Source of the DNA: an uncultured Anaerococcus sp. | GTDB lineage: Bacteria; Bacillota; Clostridia; Tissierellales; Peptoniphilaceae | Direction: 5' to 3' | NCBI RefSeq assembly: GCF_937934665.1 | Contig: NZ_CALGYW010000064.1 | Location: 1 to 64,000 of the forward strand | DNA length: 64,000 nucleotides | In this document: positions 39,698 through 48,916 of the stretch, piece after piece | Numbering within the stretch: position 1 is the stretch's first letter | How the letters are laid out: each line of letters opens with the position of its first letter | The notes under the pieces: model-generated | Told to the model about the DNA's origin: nothing | The model's database searches: none | The model's input: the letters and a program-made list of their open reading frames with translations, nothing else | Program-made: the position numbers and the translations under genes

Positions 39698-39716
39698 GTT
39701 AATGATAATTGTTTAT
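39698..39716 (+). promoter_or_regulatory. Possible Fur-like operator over the nifJ transcription start
   Basis: Aligned by eye, this 19-nt site matches the classical Fur box at 13 of 19 positions, with the core AATGATAAT perfect. It lies about 10 nt after the -10 hexamer, where a bound repressor would block transcription. AT-rich DNA gives such matches by chance, so this is tentative. Confidence 0.3.
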
Positions 39717-39736
39717 AATAATTTTAGGAGGTCTAG

Positions 39737-42700
39737 ATGACAGTTACTAGAGCAATGAAGACAATGGATGGTAACACAGCAGCAGCGCACGTATCATATG
39801 CGTTTACTGATGTAGCTACTATATATCCAATCACACCTTCTTCACCAATGCCAGAAAGCGTTGACGTATGGGCAGCAAACGGACGTAAAAACTTATTTGG
39901 TCAAGAAGTTAAAGTAAAAGAAATGCAATCAGAAGCAGGTGCAGCAGCAGCTATGCACGGTTCACTTGCAGCAGGAGCACTAACAAGTACATATACTGCA
40001 AGTCAGGGTCTATTATTAATGATTCCTAACATGTATAAAATTGCTGGTGAAAGATTACCAGGTGTATTCCACGTATCTGCAAGAACAGTAGCAACACATG
40101 CCCTATCAATCTATGGTGACCATTCAGACGTAATGGCAGCAAGACAAACAGGTTGTGCTATGCTTGTATCTAACTCAGTTCAAGAAGTAATGGACCTATC
40201 ACCAGTAGCTCACTTAGCTTCTATAGAAGGTAGACTACCATTTATCAATTTCTTTGATGGATTTAGAACAAGTCACGAAATCCAAAAGGTAGCAGTTTGG
40301 GACTACAAAGACCTAGCTCCAATGCTTGACTACGAAGCAGTAGAAGAATTCAAAAACCGTTCACTTAACCCAGAAAGACCAAAACACATGGGTACAGCTG
40401 AAAAGAATATCTTCTTCCAAAGAACTGAAGCAAGCAACCACGCTTATACAGACATTGTTGGTATTGTAGAAAACTACATGAACCAAATCAATGAACTAAT
40501 CGACACAGACTACAGTCTATTCAACTACTATGGTGCTGATGATGCAGAAAATATCATCGTTGCTATGGGTTCAGTTTGTCAAACAGCTAGAGAAACAATC
40601 GACGTTCTACTAGAAGAAGGTAGAAAAGTTGGTATGGTAGAAGTTCACTTATTCAGACCATTCTCTAAAGAACACTTACTAAAAGCAATACCTGCTTCAG
40701 TTAAGAAGATAGCTGTTCTTGACAGAACAAAAGAAAAAGGCTCTGTAGGAAGCCCACTTTACTTAGATGTTAAAGCAAGCTACTATGATGAAGAAGAAAG
40801 ACCACTTATAACTGGCGGTATCTTCGGACTTTCATCAAAAGATACAATCCCAGCAGATATTAAGGCTGTATTTGACAACCTTGACCAAGATGAACCAAAA
40901 CACGAGTTTACATTATCAATTACTGATGATGTTACTAATAAATCTCTTCCAAGAGATGACTTCAAAGTTAGACATGAAGGTACAAGTAGATGTAAATTCT
41001 GGGGATTCGGTTCTGATGGTACAGTAGGTGCTAACAAACAAGCTATTAAGATAATCGGTGATAACACAGACATGTATGCTCAAGGTTACTTCGATTATGA
41101 CTCTAAAAAATCAGGTGGTCTAACCGTATCTCACTTAAGATTTGGTGAAGAACCAATCCTATCAACATACCTATTAGACGAAGCTGACTTTATTTCATGT
41201 TCAAAACAAGCTTACGTTAACCAATATGACCTATTAGCAGGTATTAAAGAAGGCGGTACATTCCTACTTAATACAGTATGGTCAGAAGAAGAACTTAAAG
41301 AACACCTTCCAGCTAAGATGAAGAGAGTTCTTGCTGAAAAGAACGTAAACTTCTACATCTTAGATGCAAGCCATATTGCTCAAAATATTGGTCTTGGTGG
41401 AAGAACAAACATGATCATGCAATCTGCATTCTTCAACCTAACAAAAGTTATACCAGTAGAAGATGCTGTTAAATTCCTAAAAGAATCAATAGTTAAATCT
41501 TATGGTCACAAGGGTGAAGATATTGTAAACATGAACTATAAAGCAGTAGACAAAGGTCTTAATGCTCCAGTTAAGGTAGAAGTACCTGCTGAATGGAAAG
41601 ACGCTGTTGATGAAGTTAAAGAAGAAAAGGAACTTCCAGAATTCATCAAAAGCATCGTTAAACCAATGCTTGAACAAAAAGAAGACGATATTCCAGTATC
41701 TGCTTTTGAAGGTATTGAAAATGGTGAATTTGAATCAGGTACAACTCAATACGAAAAGAGAGGTGTAGCTCTTAACGTACCAGAATGGCAAATAGATAAT
41801 TGTATCCAATGTAACCAATGTTCATACGTTTGTCCACACGCTGTTATCAGACCATTCCTAGTAACAGAAGAAGAAAAAGCAAACGCACCAGAAGGCTTTG
41901 AAACTAAAAAAGCAATTGGTAAGGGCATGGATGGATACGAATTTAGAATCCAAATTTCTCCACTAGACTGTACAGGATGTGGTAACTGTGCTGATGTATG
42001 TCCAGCTCCAGAAAAAGCTCTTCTAATGAAACCATTCGAAGAAGAAGTTGAAAAAGAAAAAGAACACTGGACATATGCTCACGAAGTAGTTGGCTACAAA
42101 GAAGATGTTATGGATGATATGACTCTTAAGGGAAGCCAATTTAAACAACCATTATTCGAATTCTCTGGCGCATGCGCTGGTTGTGGTGAAACACCTTATG
42201 CTAAATTAATCACACAATTATATGGTGATAGAATGTATATAGCTAACGCTACTGGTTGTTCTTCAATCTGGGGAGCATCTGCACCAGCTATGTCATATAC
42301 AAAGAACCTTGCATCAGGTAAGGGTCCAGCTTGGGGTAACTCACTATTTGAAGATGCTGCAGAATACGGATATGGTATGAAACTTGCAGCTGAAGCAAAT
42401 ACACACCTACTTGAAGATAACATGAACAAGTTCCTAGAACTAGGTCTTGAATCTGAATATAACGATGCATTTAAAGCATGGTTAGAAGGGAAAGATGATG
42501 TAAAGGCTTCTAAAGAAGCTGCAGCAGCTATCTTAAACGTTAAAGAAGAAGTAGAAGGCGAAGACGCTAATAAATATCTAAACAACATCCTTAAACTAAA
42601 AGACTACATGATCAAAAAATCTGTATGGATCTTCGGTGGTGACGGATGGAGCTACGATATCGGATTTGGCGGAGTTGACCACGTACTAGCAAGTGGTGAA

Positions 42701-43264
42701 AACATCAATATCTTCGTATTCGATACAGAAGTTTACTCAAACACTGGTGGACAATCTTCTAAAGCTACACCATTATCAGCAGTAGCACAATTTGCTGCAG
42801 CAGGTAAAAAGGTTAGAAAGAAAGACCTTGGTCTAATGATGACTTCTTATGGTTATATCTACGTAGCTCAAGTTGCTATGGGTGCTAACCAAAACCAAAC
42901 TCTAAAAGCTATTAAAGAAGCTGAAAGCTATGATGGACCGTCTATCATAATCGCTTACGCTCCATGTATTAACCACGGTATCAGAATTGGTATGGGTAAA
43001 TCACAATACAGAGAAAAACAAGCTGTAGAAGCTGGTTACTGGCACTTATGGAGATTTGACCCAAGACTTGCTGACGAGGGCAAAAATCCATTCCAACTTG
43101 ACTCCAAGGAACCAAAGGAATCCTTTCAAGAATTTATCCAAGGAGAGGTAAGATACTCATCACTTAAGAAATCATTCCCAGAAACAGCTGATGAGCTTTA
43201 CCAAGAAGCTGAAAAAGCTGCTAAGGAAAGATACGAATCTTACAAAAAATTAGCTAATAAATAA
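39737..43264 (+). CDS. nifJ: Pyruvate:ferredoxin (flavodoxin) oxidoreductase
   Basis: This 1175-residue single-chain enzyme oxidises pyruvate with CoA to acetyl-CoA, CO2 and reduced ferredoxin, the main pyruvate route in anaerobes. Domain I starts [26 protein letters not shown]. The two ferredoxin-type 4Fe-4S motifs are at residues 689-703 (CIQCNQCSYVCPHAV) and from 745 (CTGCGNCADVCPAPEKA). A proximal cluster Cys pair is in GACAGCGETPY, and the TPP domain has GDGWSYDIGFGG and DTEVYSNTGGQSS. Full length is normal. Codon choice (AGA, ATC, CCA, GGT) is far more biased than in the neighbours, which suggests high expression. The adjacent upstream paralogue is dead. Confidence 0.97.
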   Translation: MTVTRAMKTMDGNTAAAHVSYAFTDVATIYPITPSSPMPESVDVWAANGRKNLFGQEVKVKEMQSEAGAAAAMHGSLAAGALTSTYTASQGLLLMIPNMYKIAGERLPGVFHVSARTVATHALSIYGDHSDVMAARQTGCAMLVSNSVQEVMDLSPVAHLASIEGRLPFINFFDGFRTSHEIQKVAVWDYKDLAPMLDYEAVEEFKNRSLNPERPKHMGTAEKNIFFQRTEASNHAYTDIVGIVENYMNQINELIDTDYSLFNYYGADDAENIIVAMGSVCQTARETIDVLLEEGRKVGMVEVHLFRPFSKEHLLKAIPASVKKIAVLDRTKEKGSVGSPLYLDVKASYYDEEERPLITGGIFGLSSKDTIPADIKAVFDNLDQDEPKHEFTLSITDDVTNKSLPRDDFKVRHEGTSRCKFWGFGSDGTVGANKQAIKIIGDNTDMYAQGYFDYDSKKSGGLTVSHLRFGEEPILSTYLLDEADFISCSKQAYVNQYDLLAGIKEGGTFLLNTVWSEEELKEHLPAKMKRVLAEKNVNFYILDASHIAQNIGLGGRTNMIMQSAFFNLTKVIPVEDAVKFLKESIVKSYGHKGEDIVNMNYKAVDKGLNAPVKVEVPAEWKDAVDEVKEEKELPEFIKSIVKPMLEQKEDDIPVSAFEGIENGEFESGTTQYEKRGVALNVPEWQIDNCIQCNQCSYVCPHAVIRPFLVTEEEKANAPEGFETKKAIGKGMDGYEFRIQISPLDCTGCGNCADVCPAPEKALLMKPFEEEVEKEKEHWTYAHEVVGYKEDVMDDMTLKGSQFKQPLFEFSGACAGCGETPYAKLITQLYGDRMYIANATGCSSIWGASAPAMSYTKNLASGKGPAWGNSLFEDAAEYGYGMKLAAEANTHLLEDNMNKFLELGLESEYNDAFKAWLEGKDDVKASKEAAAAILNVKEEVEGEDANKYLNNILKLKDYMIKKSVWIFGGDGWSYDIGFGGVDHVLASGENINIFVFDTEVYSNTGGQSSKATPLSAVAQFAAAGKKVRKKDLGLMMTSYGYIYVAQVAMGANQNQTLKAIKEAESYDGPSIIIAYAPCINHGIRIGMGKSQYREKQAVEAGYWHLWRFDPRLADEGKNPFQLDSKEPKESFQEFIQGEVRYSSLKKSFPETADELYQEAEKAAKERYESYKKLANK

Positions 43265-43297
43265 AAATATAAGTAGATAAATGTTATAAGCAGGAAA

Positions 43298-43322
43298 AAA
43301 TCGCCGATAATGGCGATTTTTT
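43298..43322 (+). terminator. Terminator after nifJ
   Basis: AAATCGCC pairs with GGCGATTT across a short loop, followed by T residues. Confidence 0.85.
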
Positions 43323-43386
43323 CTTTGCAAAAATACATAATTTTTATATGAAGTTTCGATATAATGCCATTATAGGTGTCAATAAT

Positions 43387-43415
43387 TTATCAGCATGACA
43401 AAATTATGGTATAAT
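43387..43415 (+). promoter_or_regulatory. Promoter of the asp23-fakA unit
   Basis: TTATCA at 43387-43392 and TATAAT at 43410-43415 are 17 nt apart. The -10 is extended (TGGTATAAT), the same form seen before pepP and efp. Confidence 0.7.
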
Positions 43416-43458
43416 AAAATAAAATGGATATATACTGTTAATACACTTTGGAGGTATT

Positions 43459-43812
43459 ATGACGATCAGATATGTAAATAATTTAGGAAAAATAACAATC
43501 GATGATTCTGTAATAGCAAATATTGCTGTAGCAAGTGTTATGCAATCTTATGGGGTTGTAGGTCTTGCATCCAGATCTGCTAAGGATGGCATATATAAGC
43601 TTCTTGGAGTTAACAATATGCAAAGAGGCGTTGAGATTATTAGGAGAGATAACGGTACAGTAGCAGTCTATATTTCCCTATTTTTAGAATATGGAATAAG
43701 AATACCTGTAGTATGTCAAAATATAATCGAAAATGTTAAATATAATATTGAAAAATCTTTGAATGTTAATGTTTCAGAAGTAAATATCTATGTTCAAGGA
43801 ATCAATAGATAG
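43459..43812 (+). CDS. Asp23/Gls24 family protein (YloU-like)
   Basis: This 117-residue protein of the alkaline-shock Asp23 family has GKITIDDSVIANIAVASVMQ at its start and the C-terminal VNVSEVNIYVQGI strand typical of YloU. Such proteins sit at the membrane or cell envelope and are linked to envelope stress; no enzyme activity is known. GGAGG precedes the ATG. It is followed after 7 nt by fakA, a widely conserved Firmicutes pairing. A second family member lies at 50791. Confidence 0.93.
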   Translation: MTIRYVNNLGKITIDDSVIANIAVASVMQSYGVVGLASRSAKDGIYKLLGVNNMQRGVEIIRRDNGTVAVYISLFLEYGIRIPVVCQNIIENVKYNIEKSLNVNVSEVNIYVQGINR

Positions 43813-43819
43813 GAGAAAT

Positions 43820-45388
43820 ATGAAAGCAATTGATGCAAGTAAGCTCCAACAAATGGTCATTGGAGCCTATAAATATTTAGAAGAAAATAAGTCTCTTGTA
43901 GACGAATTAAATGTATTCCCAGTTCCAGATGGTGATACTGGTACAAATATGAACATGACCATGAAATCTGGTGTTGACAAAGTTAATCAAACAAGTGGTT
44001 TAAGCGTTGAAGAAATTGCAAAAGCCTTAAGCCAAGGTACTCTTATGGGGGCCAGAGGTAACTCAGGTGTTATTTTATCCCAACTAGTAAGGGGTATGTC
44101 CAAAGCCCTAAAGGGTAAGGATGAAATAGGGGCAGTGGAGGTAAGAGATACCTTCAAAAATGCCGCAAAAACTGCCTATAGGGCTGTAATGCAGCCTACA
44201 GAAGGTACTATCCTTACTGTTGCTAGAAAGATGGCTGAAAAGGCTGAAGAAGCTTTTGATGAAGCTAAGGACCTTGATGATTATCTTATGGAAATTATTA
44301 CTGAGGGTCAAATAGCCCTTGATAATACACCTAAACAGTTACCAGTTCTTAAAGAAGCTGGAGTAGTAGACTCAGGTGGTCAAGGTTTAATTTTCCTCCT
44401 TAGAGGAGCTCTTAATGCTCTTAATGGGGATATAGATAGAGATATAGACCTATCTTCTAATGAAAATGTGGAAGAAGGATCCTACAAGATAAAATTTGAA
44501 CTTTTAATAAAAGAAGATGAATTTGAAAATATAAGTGATTCTATAGACTCTCTTTCTACTAACTTTGATTATGAATTTGACGATGGCCATCTAAAGGCAG
44601 AAGCACGTTCAGAGCATCCTCAACAAATTATTTCTAAACTTTTAGTAGATGGTACTTTAGCTAAACTAGAAATTGAAAATACAAATCCTGACTTAGAAGT
44701 TAGTAAGGTAAAAGGAGAAAATCTCAAAAAATATGGATTTATATCTGTATCTAGGGGTGAAGGCTTTGATGAAATCTTAAAATCTATGAATATAGATAAG
44801 ATTATCTCTGGTGGCCAAACTATGAACCCATCTACAGAAGATATTTATAAAAATATTGAAGAAGTAAATGCAGAAAATATTATTATATTCCCTAATAATA
44901 AAAATATAATTATGTCTTCTAAACAAGCTTGTGAATTAACTGATAAAAATGCCATGGTTTTAGAAACAAGGTCAATACCAGAAACTTTCACAGCCATGCT
45001 AGAATTTGACGAAGATAAGGATATTGAAGAAAATATCGAAAATATGGCAGAATCTATAGAAGATATGCACACAGTAGAAGTATCTATTTCTATAAGGGAC
45101 ACTAGTGTAAATAATATCGAAATAAAAAAAGATGATTATATCGGTATCCTAGATGGAGATATTGTTGCAACAAGGTCAAATATAGAAGAGACAGCTAAAC
45201 AAGCAATTAAGAATGCCATCGATGAGGATGATGATATATCCTTAGTAACCATATACTATGGTGAGAAAGCTGATAAGAGAAGGGCAAAAGATCTTGTCAA
45301 AAAACTTTCTAAGGAATTTAAAGATATAGATGTTGAGCTAGTTTACGGCGGCCAGCCAGTATATTATTACCAAGCCACCCTTGAGTAA
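43820..45388 (+). CDS. fakA: Fatty acid kinase subunit A (DhaL/YloV family)
   Basis: This 522-residue protein has an N-terminal DhaL ATP-binding domain (VFPVPDGDTGTNM at 32-44 and GARGNSGVILSQ near residue 78) and a C-terminal DegV-like region ending VYGGQPVYYYQA. FakA phosphorylates fatty acids bound to FakB/DegV partners, one of which lies at 12540. The longer frame from 43790 is rejected because AGGAGA at 43812-43817 sits directly before ATG 43820. The 3' end overlaps recG by 8 nt. Confidence 0.93.
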   Translation: MKAIDASKLQQMVIGAYKYLEENKSLVDELNVFPVPDGDTGTNMNMTMKSGVDKVNQTSGLSVEEIAKALSQGTLMGARGNSGVILSQLVRGMSKALKGKDEIGAVEVRDTFKNAAKTAYRAVMQPTEGTILTVARKMAEKAEEAFDEAKDLDDYLMEIITEGQIALDNTPKQLPVLKEAGVVDSGGQGLIFLLRGALNALNGDIDRDIDLSSNENVEEGSYKIKFELLIKEDEFENISDSIDSLSTNFDYEFDDGHLKAEARSEHPQQIISKLLVDGTLAKLEIENTNPDLEVSKVKGENLKKYGFISVSRGEGFDEILKSMNIDKIISGGQTMNPSTEDIYKNIEEVNAENIIIFPNNKNIIMSSKQACELTDKNAMVLETRSIPETFTAMLEFDEDKDIEENIENMAESIEDMHTVEVSISIRDTSVNNIEIKKDDYIGILDGDIVATRSNIEETAKQAIKNAIDEDDDISLVTIYYGEKADKRRAKDLVKKLSKEFKDIDVELVYGGQPVYYYQATLE

Positions 45389-47372
45389 AGAAGTAACAAG
45401 TTTAAAGGGTATTGGCCCTAAAAAAGCCAAGGCCCTGGCTAAGCTTGATATTTATACAACTAGTGATTTATATTCCTATTATCCAAGAGAATACGAAGAT
45501 AGGAGAGTTAAGGCTACCGTCTTAAAAGCTAAGGCATCTAGGTCTTATTATTTTGAGTGGAAGGCTATATCTAAAGCCTATGTTAAAAGACTAAAAAACA
45601 TGACTATATCTTATATGTACTTTGCCGAAGGTAATTTTAAGAAAATCAGGGTTGTTTGGTTTAATGACAGATTTTCTATAAGAAAGATTAAGCTAAATAA
45701 GACATATAAGTTTTATACTAAGGTTAGTTATAAAAATGGATTTTATGAAGCAGTTAACCCTACATTTGAAAGTCTAGATGGGGATACAATAGGTGGAATT
45801 TATTCTATTTATCCTCTAACAGCAGGTATTAGTCAAAAAAACCTATCATCTTTTATAAAAGAGGCTCTAAAAGATTTTGACCCTAGGGAAGAAATACTAG
45901 CTAGTGACATAAAGGATAAGTTTGCTCTTATGGATAGGGAAAAGGCCCTAAGAGTGATTCATTTTCCTAGGGATATCGATACCTTATTTAAGGCCAAGGC
46001 TGATATTAAGATAGGAGACTTATTAAAAGAGTTAATTTTTTTAGATTATGTTGGTAGAATTAAGAGACCTAGGCAAGATATAAGTCTAAGCTATGATCTA
46101 GAAGAAATACTAGCGCATCTTGAATTTTCTTTGACTAGATCACAATTAAGATCGCTTAAAGAAATATTAGAAGATTCGTCTAAAAATATGTCTATGAATA
46201 GGCTGTTAATAGGTGACGTTGGATCAGGCAAGACCATAGTAGCTTTTATTGCTATGGTAGTTTTTGCCAAAAATTCTTACCAATCAGCAATGATGGTGCC
46301 TACAGAAGTCCTCGCTATCCAACAATATGAAAAGTATAAGGAATTTATAGAAAGTTTTGGTTTTAGCCTGGCACTATTAACAGGGTCTAGTAAAAATAAA
46401 CTTGATATAAAACAAGGTCTTAAAGATGGCTCCATAGGTATGGTAGTGGGAACCCATGCCCTTATCGAGGAAGATGTTATATTTAAGAATTTAAGGTTTG
46501 TTATAAATGATGAACAACATAGGTTTGGAGTTAGACAAAGGCAAGAATTTGCAAGAAAAGGGATAAACACAAATTATCTTACAATGACTGCCACACCCAT
46601 ACCAAGGACCTTAAGTCTTAGGATAAATAAGATGCTAGATCTAAGCGTTATTGATGAACTACCCAAGGGTAGGGCAGAAGTTTTTACCGATATTATAAAT
46701 GAAGATCATCAAGAGATTTTATTTGAAAATATAAAAACCAACTTAGATAGCGATAGACAGGTATATGTTGTTACGACAAATATAGACGCTGAAGATACTA
46801 ATTCTGTAGAAAACCTTTATAAAAAATATAAGCAAATTTTTAAAACTTATAAAGTTGCAAAACTACATGGTAAGCTAAGGGCAAGTGATAAGGAAGAAAT
46901 TTTAACTAAGTTTAATAACCATGAAATTGATATATTAATCTCAACTACCGTCATAGAAGTGGGGATAGATGTTGCAAATGCCAATACAATGGTTATTTAT
47001 AACGCAAATAATTTTGGCCTATCTCAACTTCACCAACTTAGAGGTAGGGTTGGTAGGGGAGTATATGACTCTTACTGCTATCTTGTTAGCAGGGATACTA
47101 ATTCCAATAGTAAATTAAAAATTTTAGTAGATTCTAACGATGGTTTTATAATTTCACAAAAAGACTATGAATTAAGAGGTGGAGGGAAAATTTTATCCCT
47201 TATTCAACATGGTAAGAATCTGTCAGAGATAGAATATTTAAAGATGACCGAAGAAGAAACAGATAAGACCTTTGAGATTTTCGATTATTTAAAAAAAGAT
47301 TCATACAAGGGTGTGAACCTTGATTTTATAAGAGATTATTTTGATGAAGATAAGGATATTATTTTAAATTAA
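45381..47372 (+). CDS. recG: ATP-dependent DNA helicase RecG
   Basis: This 663-residue helicase reverses stalled replication forks. It has the N-terminal wedge/OB domain, then SF2 motifs: Walker A GDVGSGKT near residue 283, NDEQHRFG (a DExH variant typical of RecG), TMTATPIPRT, and the C-terminal QLRGRVGRG with the QxxR motif. The start TTG 45381 lies inside the end of fakA. It overlaps rsmD by 1 nt (TAATG). Confidence 0.95.
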   Translation: MSKEVTSLKGIGPKKAKALAKLDIYTTSDLYSYYPREYEDRRVKATVLKAKASRSYYFEWKAISKAYVKRLKNMTISYMYFAEGNFKKIRVVWFNDRFSIRKIKLNKTYKFYTKVSYKNGFYEAVNPTFESLDGDTIGGIYSIYPLTAGISQKNLSSFIKEALKDFDPREEILASDIKDKFALMDREKALRVIHFPRDIDTLFKAKADIKIGDLLKELIFLDYVGRIKRPRQDISLSYDLEEILAHLEFSLTRSQLRSLKEILEDSSKNMSMNRLLIGDVGSGKTIVAFIAMVVFAKNSYQSAMMVPTEVLAIQQYEKYKEFIESFGFSLALLTGSSKNKLDIKQGLKDGSIGMVVGTHALIEEDVIFKNLRFVINDEQHRFGVRQRQEFARKGINTNYLTMTATPIPRTLSLRINKMLDLSVIDELPKGRAEVFTDIINEDHQEILFENIKTNLDSDRQVYVVTTNIDAEDTNSVENLYKKYKQIFKTYKVAKLHGKLRASDKEEILTKFNNHEIDILISTTVIEVGIDVANANTMVIYNANNFGLSQLHQLRGRVGRGVYDSYCYLVSRDTNSNSKLKILVDSNDGFIISQKDYELRGGGKILSLIQHGKNLSEIEYLKMTEEETDKTFEIFDYLKKDSYKGVNLDFIRDYFDEDKDIILN

Positions 47373-47914
47373 TGAAAGTAGTAGCAGGAAAATATAAGGG
47401 CTTTAATCTATTAAGTCCTAAGTCAAAAACATCCAGACCAACAGATAACAAGGTAAAAGAAGCAATATTTGATATGCTTTATCCTTTTAAATACGAATTT
47501 AAAGCCTTAGACCTATTTGCAGGAACAGGGCAGATGGGTATTGAGTTTTTATCAAGGGGAGCAAAAGAAGTTTATTTCAATGAAAAAAACTATTCAAATT
47601 TTGCTATCCTTAATAAAAACTTAAATAAGGTTGGCAGAGATGGAGCCATTACATATAAAAAAGACTTTATAAGGTGTTTGAAAGATTTATATGGAGAAGA
47701 TAAAAAATTTGATTATATATTTTTAGACCCACCCTATGAGACGGATTTTATAGATAAGGCCCTGTTTTGTATTATAGAATATGATTTATTAAGTGAAGAC
47801 GGTATAGTTATTACTGAATCAAGTATGGATATAGATTTTTCTGAAAAATATGATTTACATATTTTAAAAGATAAGTCTTATGGAAGGAAATTTATTAAAT
47901 TTTATAGAAAATGA
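47372..47914 (+). CDS. rsmD: 16S rRNA (guanine966-N2)-methyltransferase RsmD
   Basis: This 180-residue SAM-dependent enzyme methylates G966 of 16S rRNA. It starts VVAGKYKGFNL, carries SRPTDNKVKEAIFD, the SAM site ALDLFAGTGQMGIE near residue 48, and the catalytic FLDPPYE. The gene overlaps recG by one base and coaD by 4 nt. The rsmD-coaD pair is common in Firmicutes. Confidence 0.95.
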   Translation: MKVVAGKYKGFNLLSPKSKTSRPTDNKVKEAIFDMLYPFKYEFKALDLFAGTGQMGIEFLSRGAKEVYFNEKNYSNFAILNKNLNKVGRDGAITYKKDFIRCLKDLYGEDKKFDYIFLDPPYETDFIDKALFCIIEYDLLSEDGIVITESSMDIDFSEKYDLHILKDKSYGRKFIKFYRK

Positions 47915-48393
47915 AAGTGATTTATCCAGGTAGCTTCGATCCGATTACCCAAGGACATATGGATATTATAAAAAGACTAAGAAGTATGTTTGATGAGGTA
48001 ATCGTAGCTATATTAAACAATGAAAATAAGAGCTCTCTATTTACTGTCGAAGAGAGAAAAGACATAATAGAAGAAGCAATTGAAGAAGAAAAGTTAACTA
48101 ACATAACAATTCATTCGTTTGACGGCCTGTTAGTAAATTTTGCCAAAGATATGGATGTAAAATTGATAGCTAGAGGCCTAAGAGGAGTGACAGACTATGA
48201 GTATGAAAAAAATATTGCAAGGGTCAACTCTACTTTATATGAAGGATTTGAAACAATCTTTCTTTTAAGTAATCCTGCATATTCATTTGTAAGCTCAAGT
48301 GGTGTTAGAGAGATAGCAGCATTTAAAGGCGATGTATCAGCGTTTGTAAGTCCGAGCGTTGAGAAGAAAATTAAAGAAAAATTTAATTATTAG
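47911..48393 (+). CDS. coaD: Phosphopantetheine adenylyltransferase
   Basis: This 160-residue enzyme makes dephospho-CoA from phosphopantetheine and ATP. The nucleotidyltransferase motif YPGSFDPITQGHMDII is at residues 5-20, with RGLRGVTDYEYE in the middle and SSSGVREIA near residue 130. Length is normal. It overlaps rsmD by 4 nt (ATGA). Confidence 0.96.
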   Translation: MKVIYPGSFDPITQGHMDIIKRLRSMFDEVIVAILNNENKSSLFTVEERKDIIEEAIEEEKLTNITIHSFDGLLVNFAKDMDVKLIARGLRGVTDYEYEKNIARVNSTLYEGFETIFLLSNPAYSFVSSSGVREIAAFKGDVSAFVSPSVEKKIKEKFNY

Positions 48394-48401
48394 GAGGAAA
48401 A

Positions 48402-48887
48402 ATGGCGAATAAAATTACTGATCTTATTCTTGAGATGGAAGATATAATGGACGAGGCAAGCTCTGTACCTTTTTCAAAAAAAATTGCTGTAGATCCAGAT
48501 GAGATTTATGAAATTTTAAATGAGATGAAAGACAACCTACCAGAAGAAATTAAGCAAGCTCAATGGGTTACAGATGAGAAAGAAAGAATCTTATCTGAAG
48601 CAACTAGTGAAGCTGATAGTAGGTTAAGTCAAGTAGAAGGTGAGATTAAAAACTTCAAAGAGCAAGCTAAAAGTCAGTTCCAAAAAATGGTTAGTGAACA
48701 TGAGATTACCCAACAAGCTAGAAATGAAGCTGATAAAATTTTACAAGAAGCAGCTGCTGAAGCTAAGCAAATCAGAAGCCAATCTTACGACTATGTCGAT
48801 AGATTATTTTCAAGCTCAGCTGAAAACTTTGGTAAACTTGCCCAACAACTTGAGCAAAATAAAAACAAAATTTTAGAAAATAAATAA
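48402..48887 (+). CDS. Coiled-coil protein of unknown function
   Basis: This 161-residue acidic and Gln/Lys-rich protein has long heptad-like stretches between residues 55 and 135, and no membrane span or catalytic motif. Coiled-coil proteins of this kind often follow coaD in clostridia and are sometimes named after V-type ATPase subunit H, which the sequence does not prove. GGAGG precedes the ATG. A terminator ends the unit. Confidence 0.75.
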   Translation: MANKITDLILEMEDIMDEASSVPFSKKIAVDPDEIYEILNEMKDNLPEEIKQAQWVTDEKERILSEATSEADSRLSQVEGEIKNFKEQAKSQFQKMVSEHEITQQARNEADKILQEAAAEAKQIRSQSYDYVDRLFSSSAENFGKLAQQLEQNKNKILENK

Positions 48888-48892
48888 AAAAT

Positions 48893-48916
48893 TAGACCTA
48901 TCAATCGATAGGTCTA
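48893..48916. terminator. Bidirectional terminator
   Basis: TAGACCTATC pairs with GATAGGTCTA over a 4-nt loop. A and T runs flank it, so it serves both the coiled-coil gene and tmcAL, whose stop it overlaps. Confidence 0.88.

Noticed and set aside
40783..42588. Several long minus-strand open frames inside nifJ
   Set aside because: They have no ribosome sites or recognisable domains and mirror the biased codons of the plus-strand gene.
43790..43819. Upstream ATG start of fakA inside asp23
   Set aside because: AGGAGA lies directly before ATG 43820 and the family starts there; the extension has no conserved residues.
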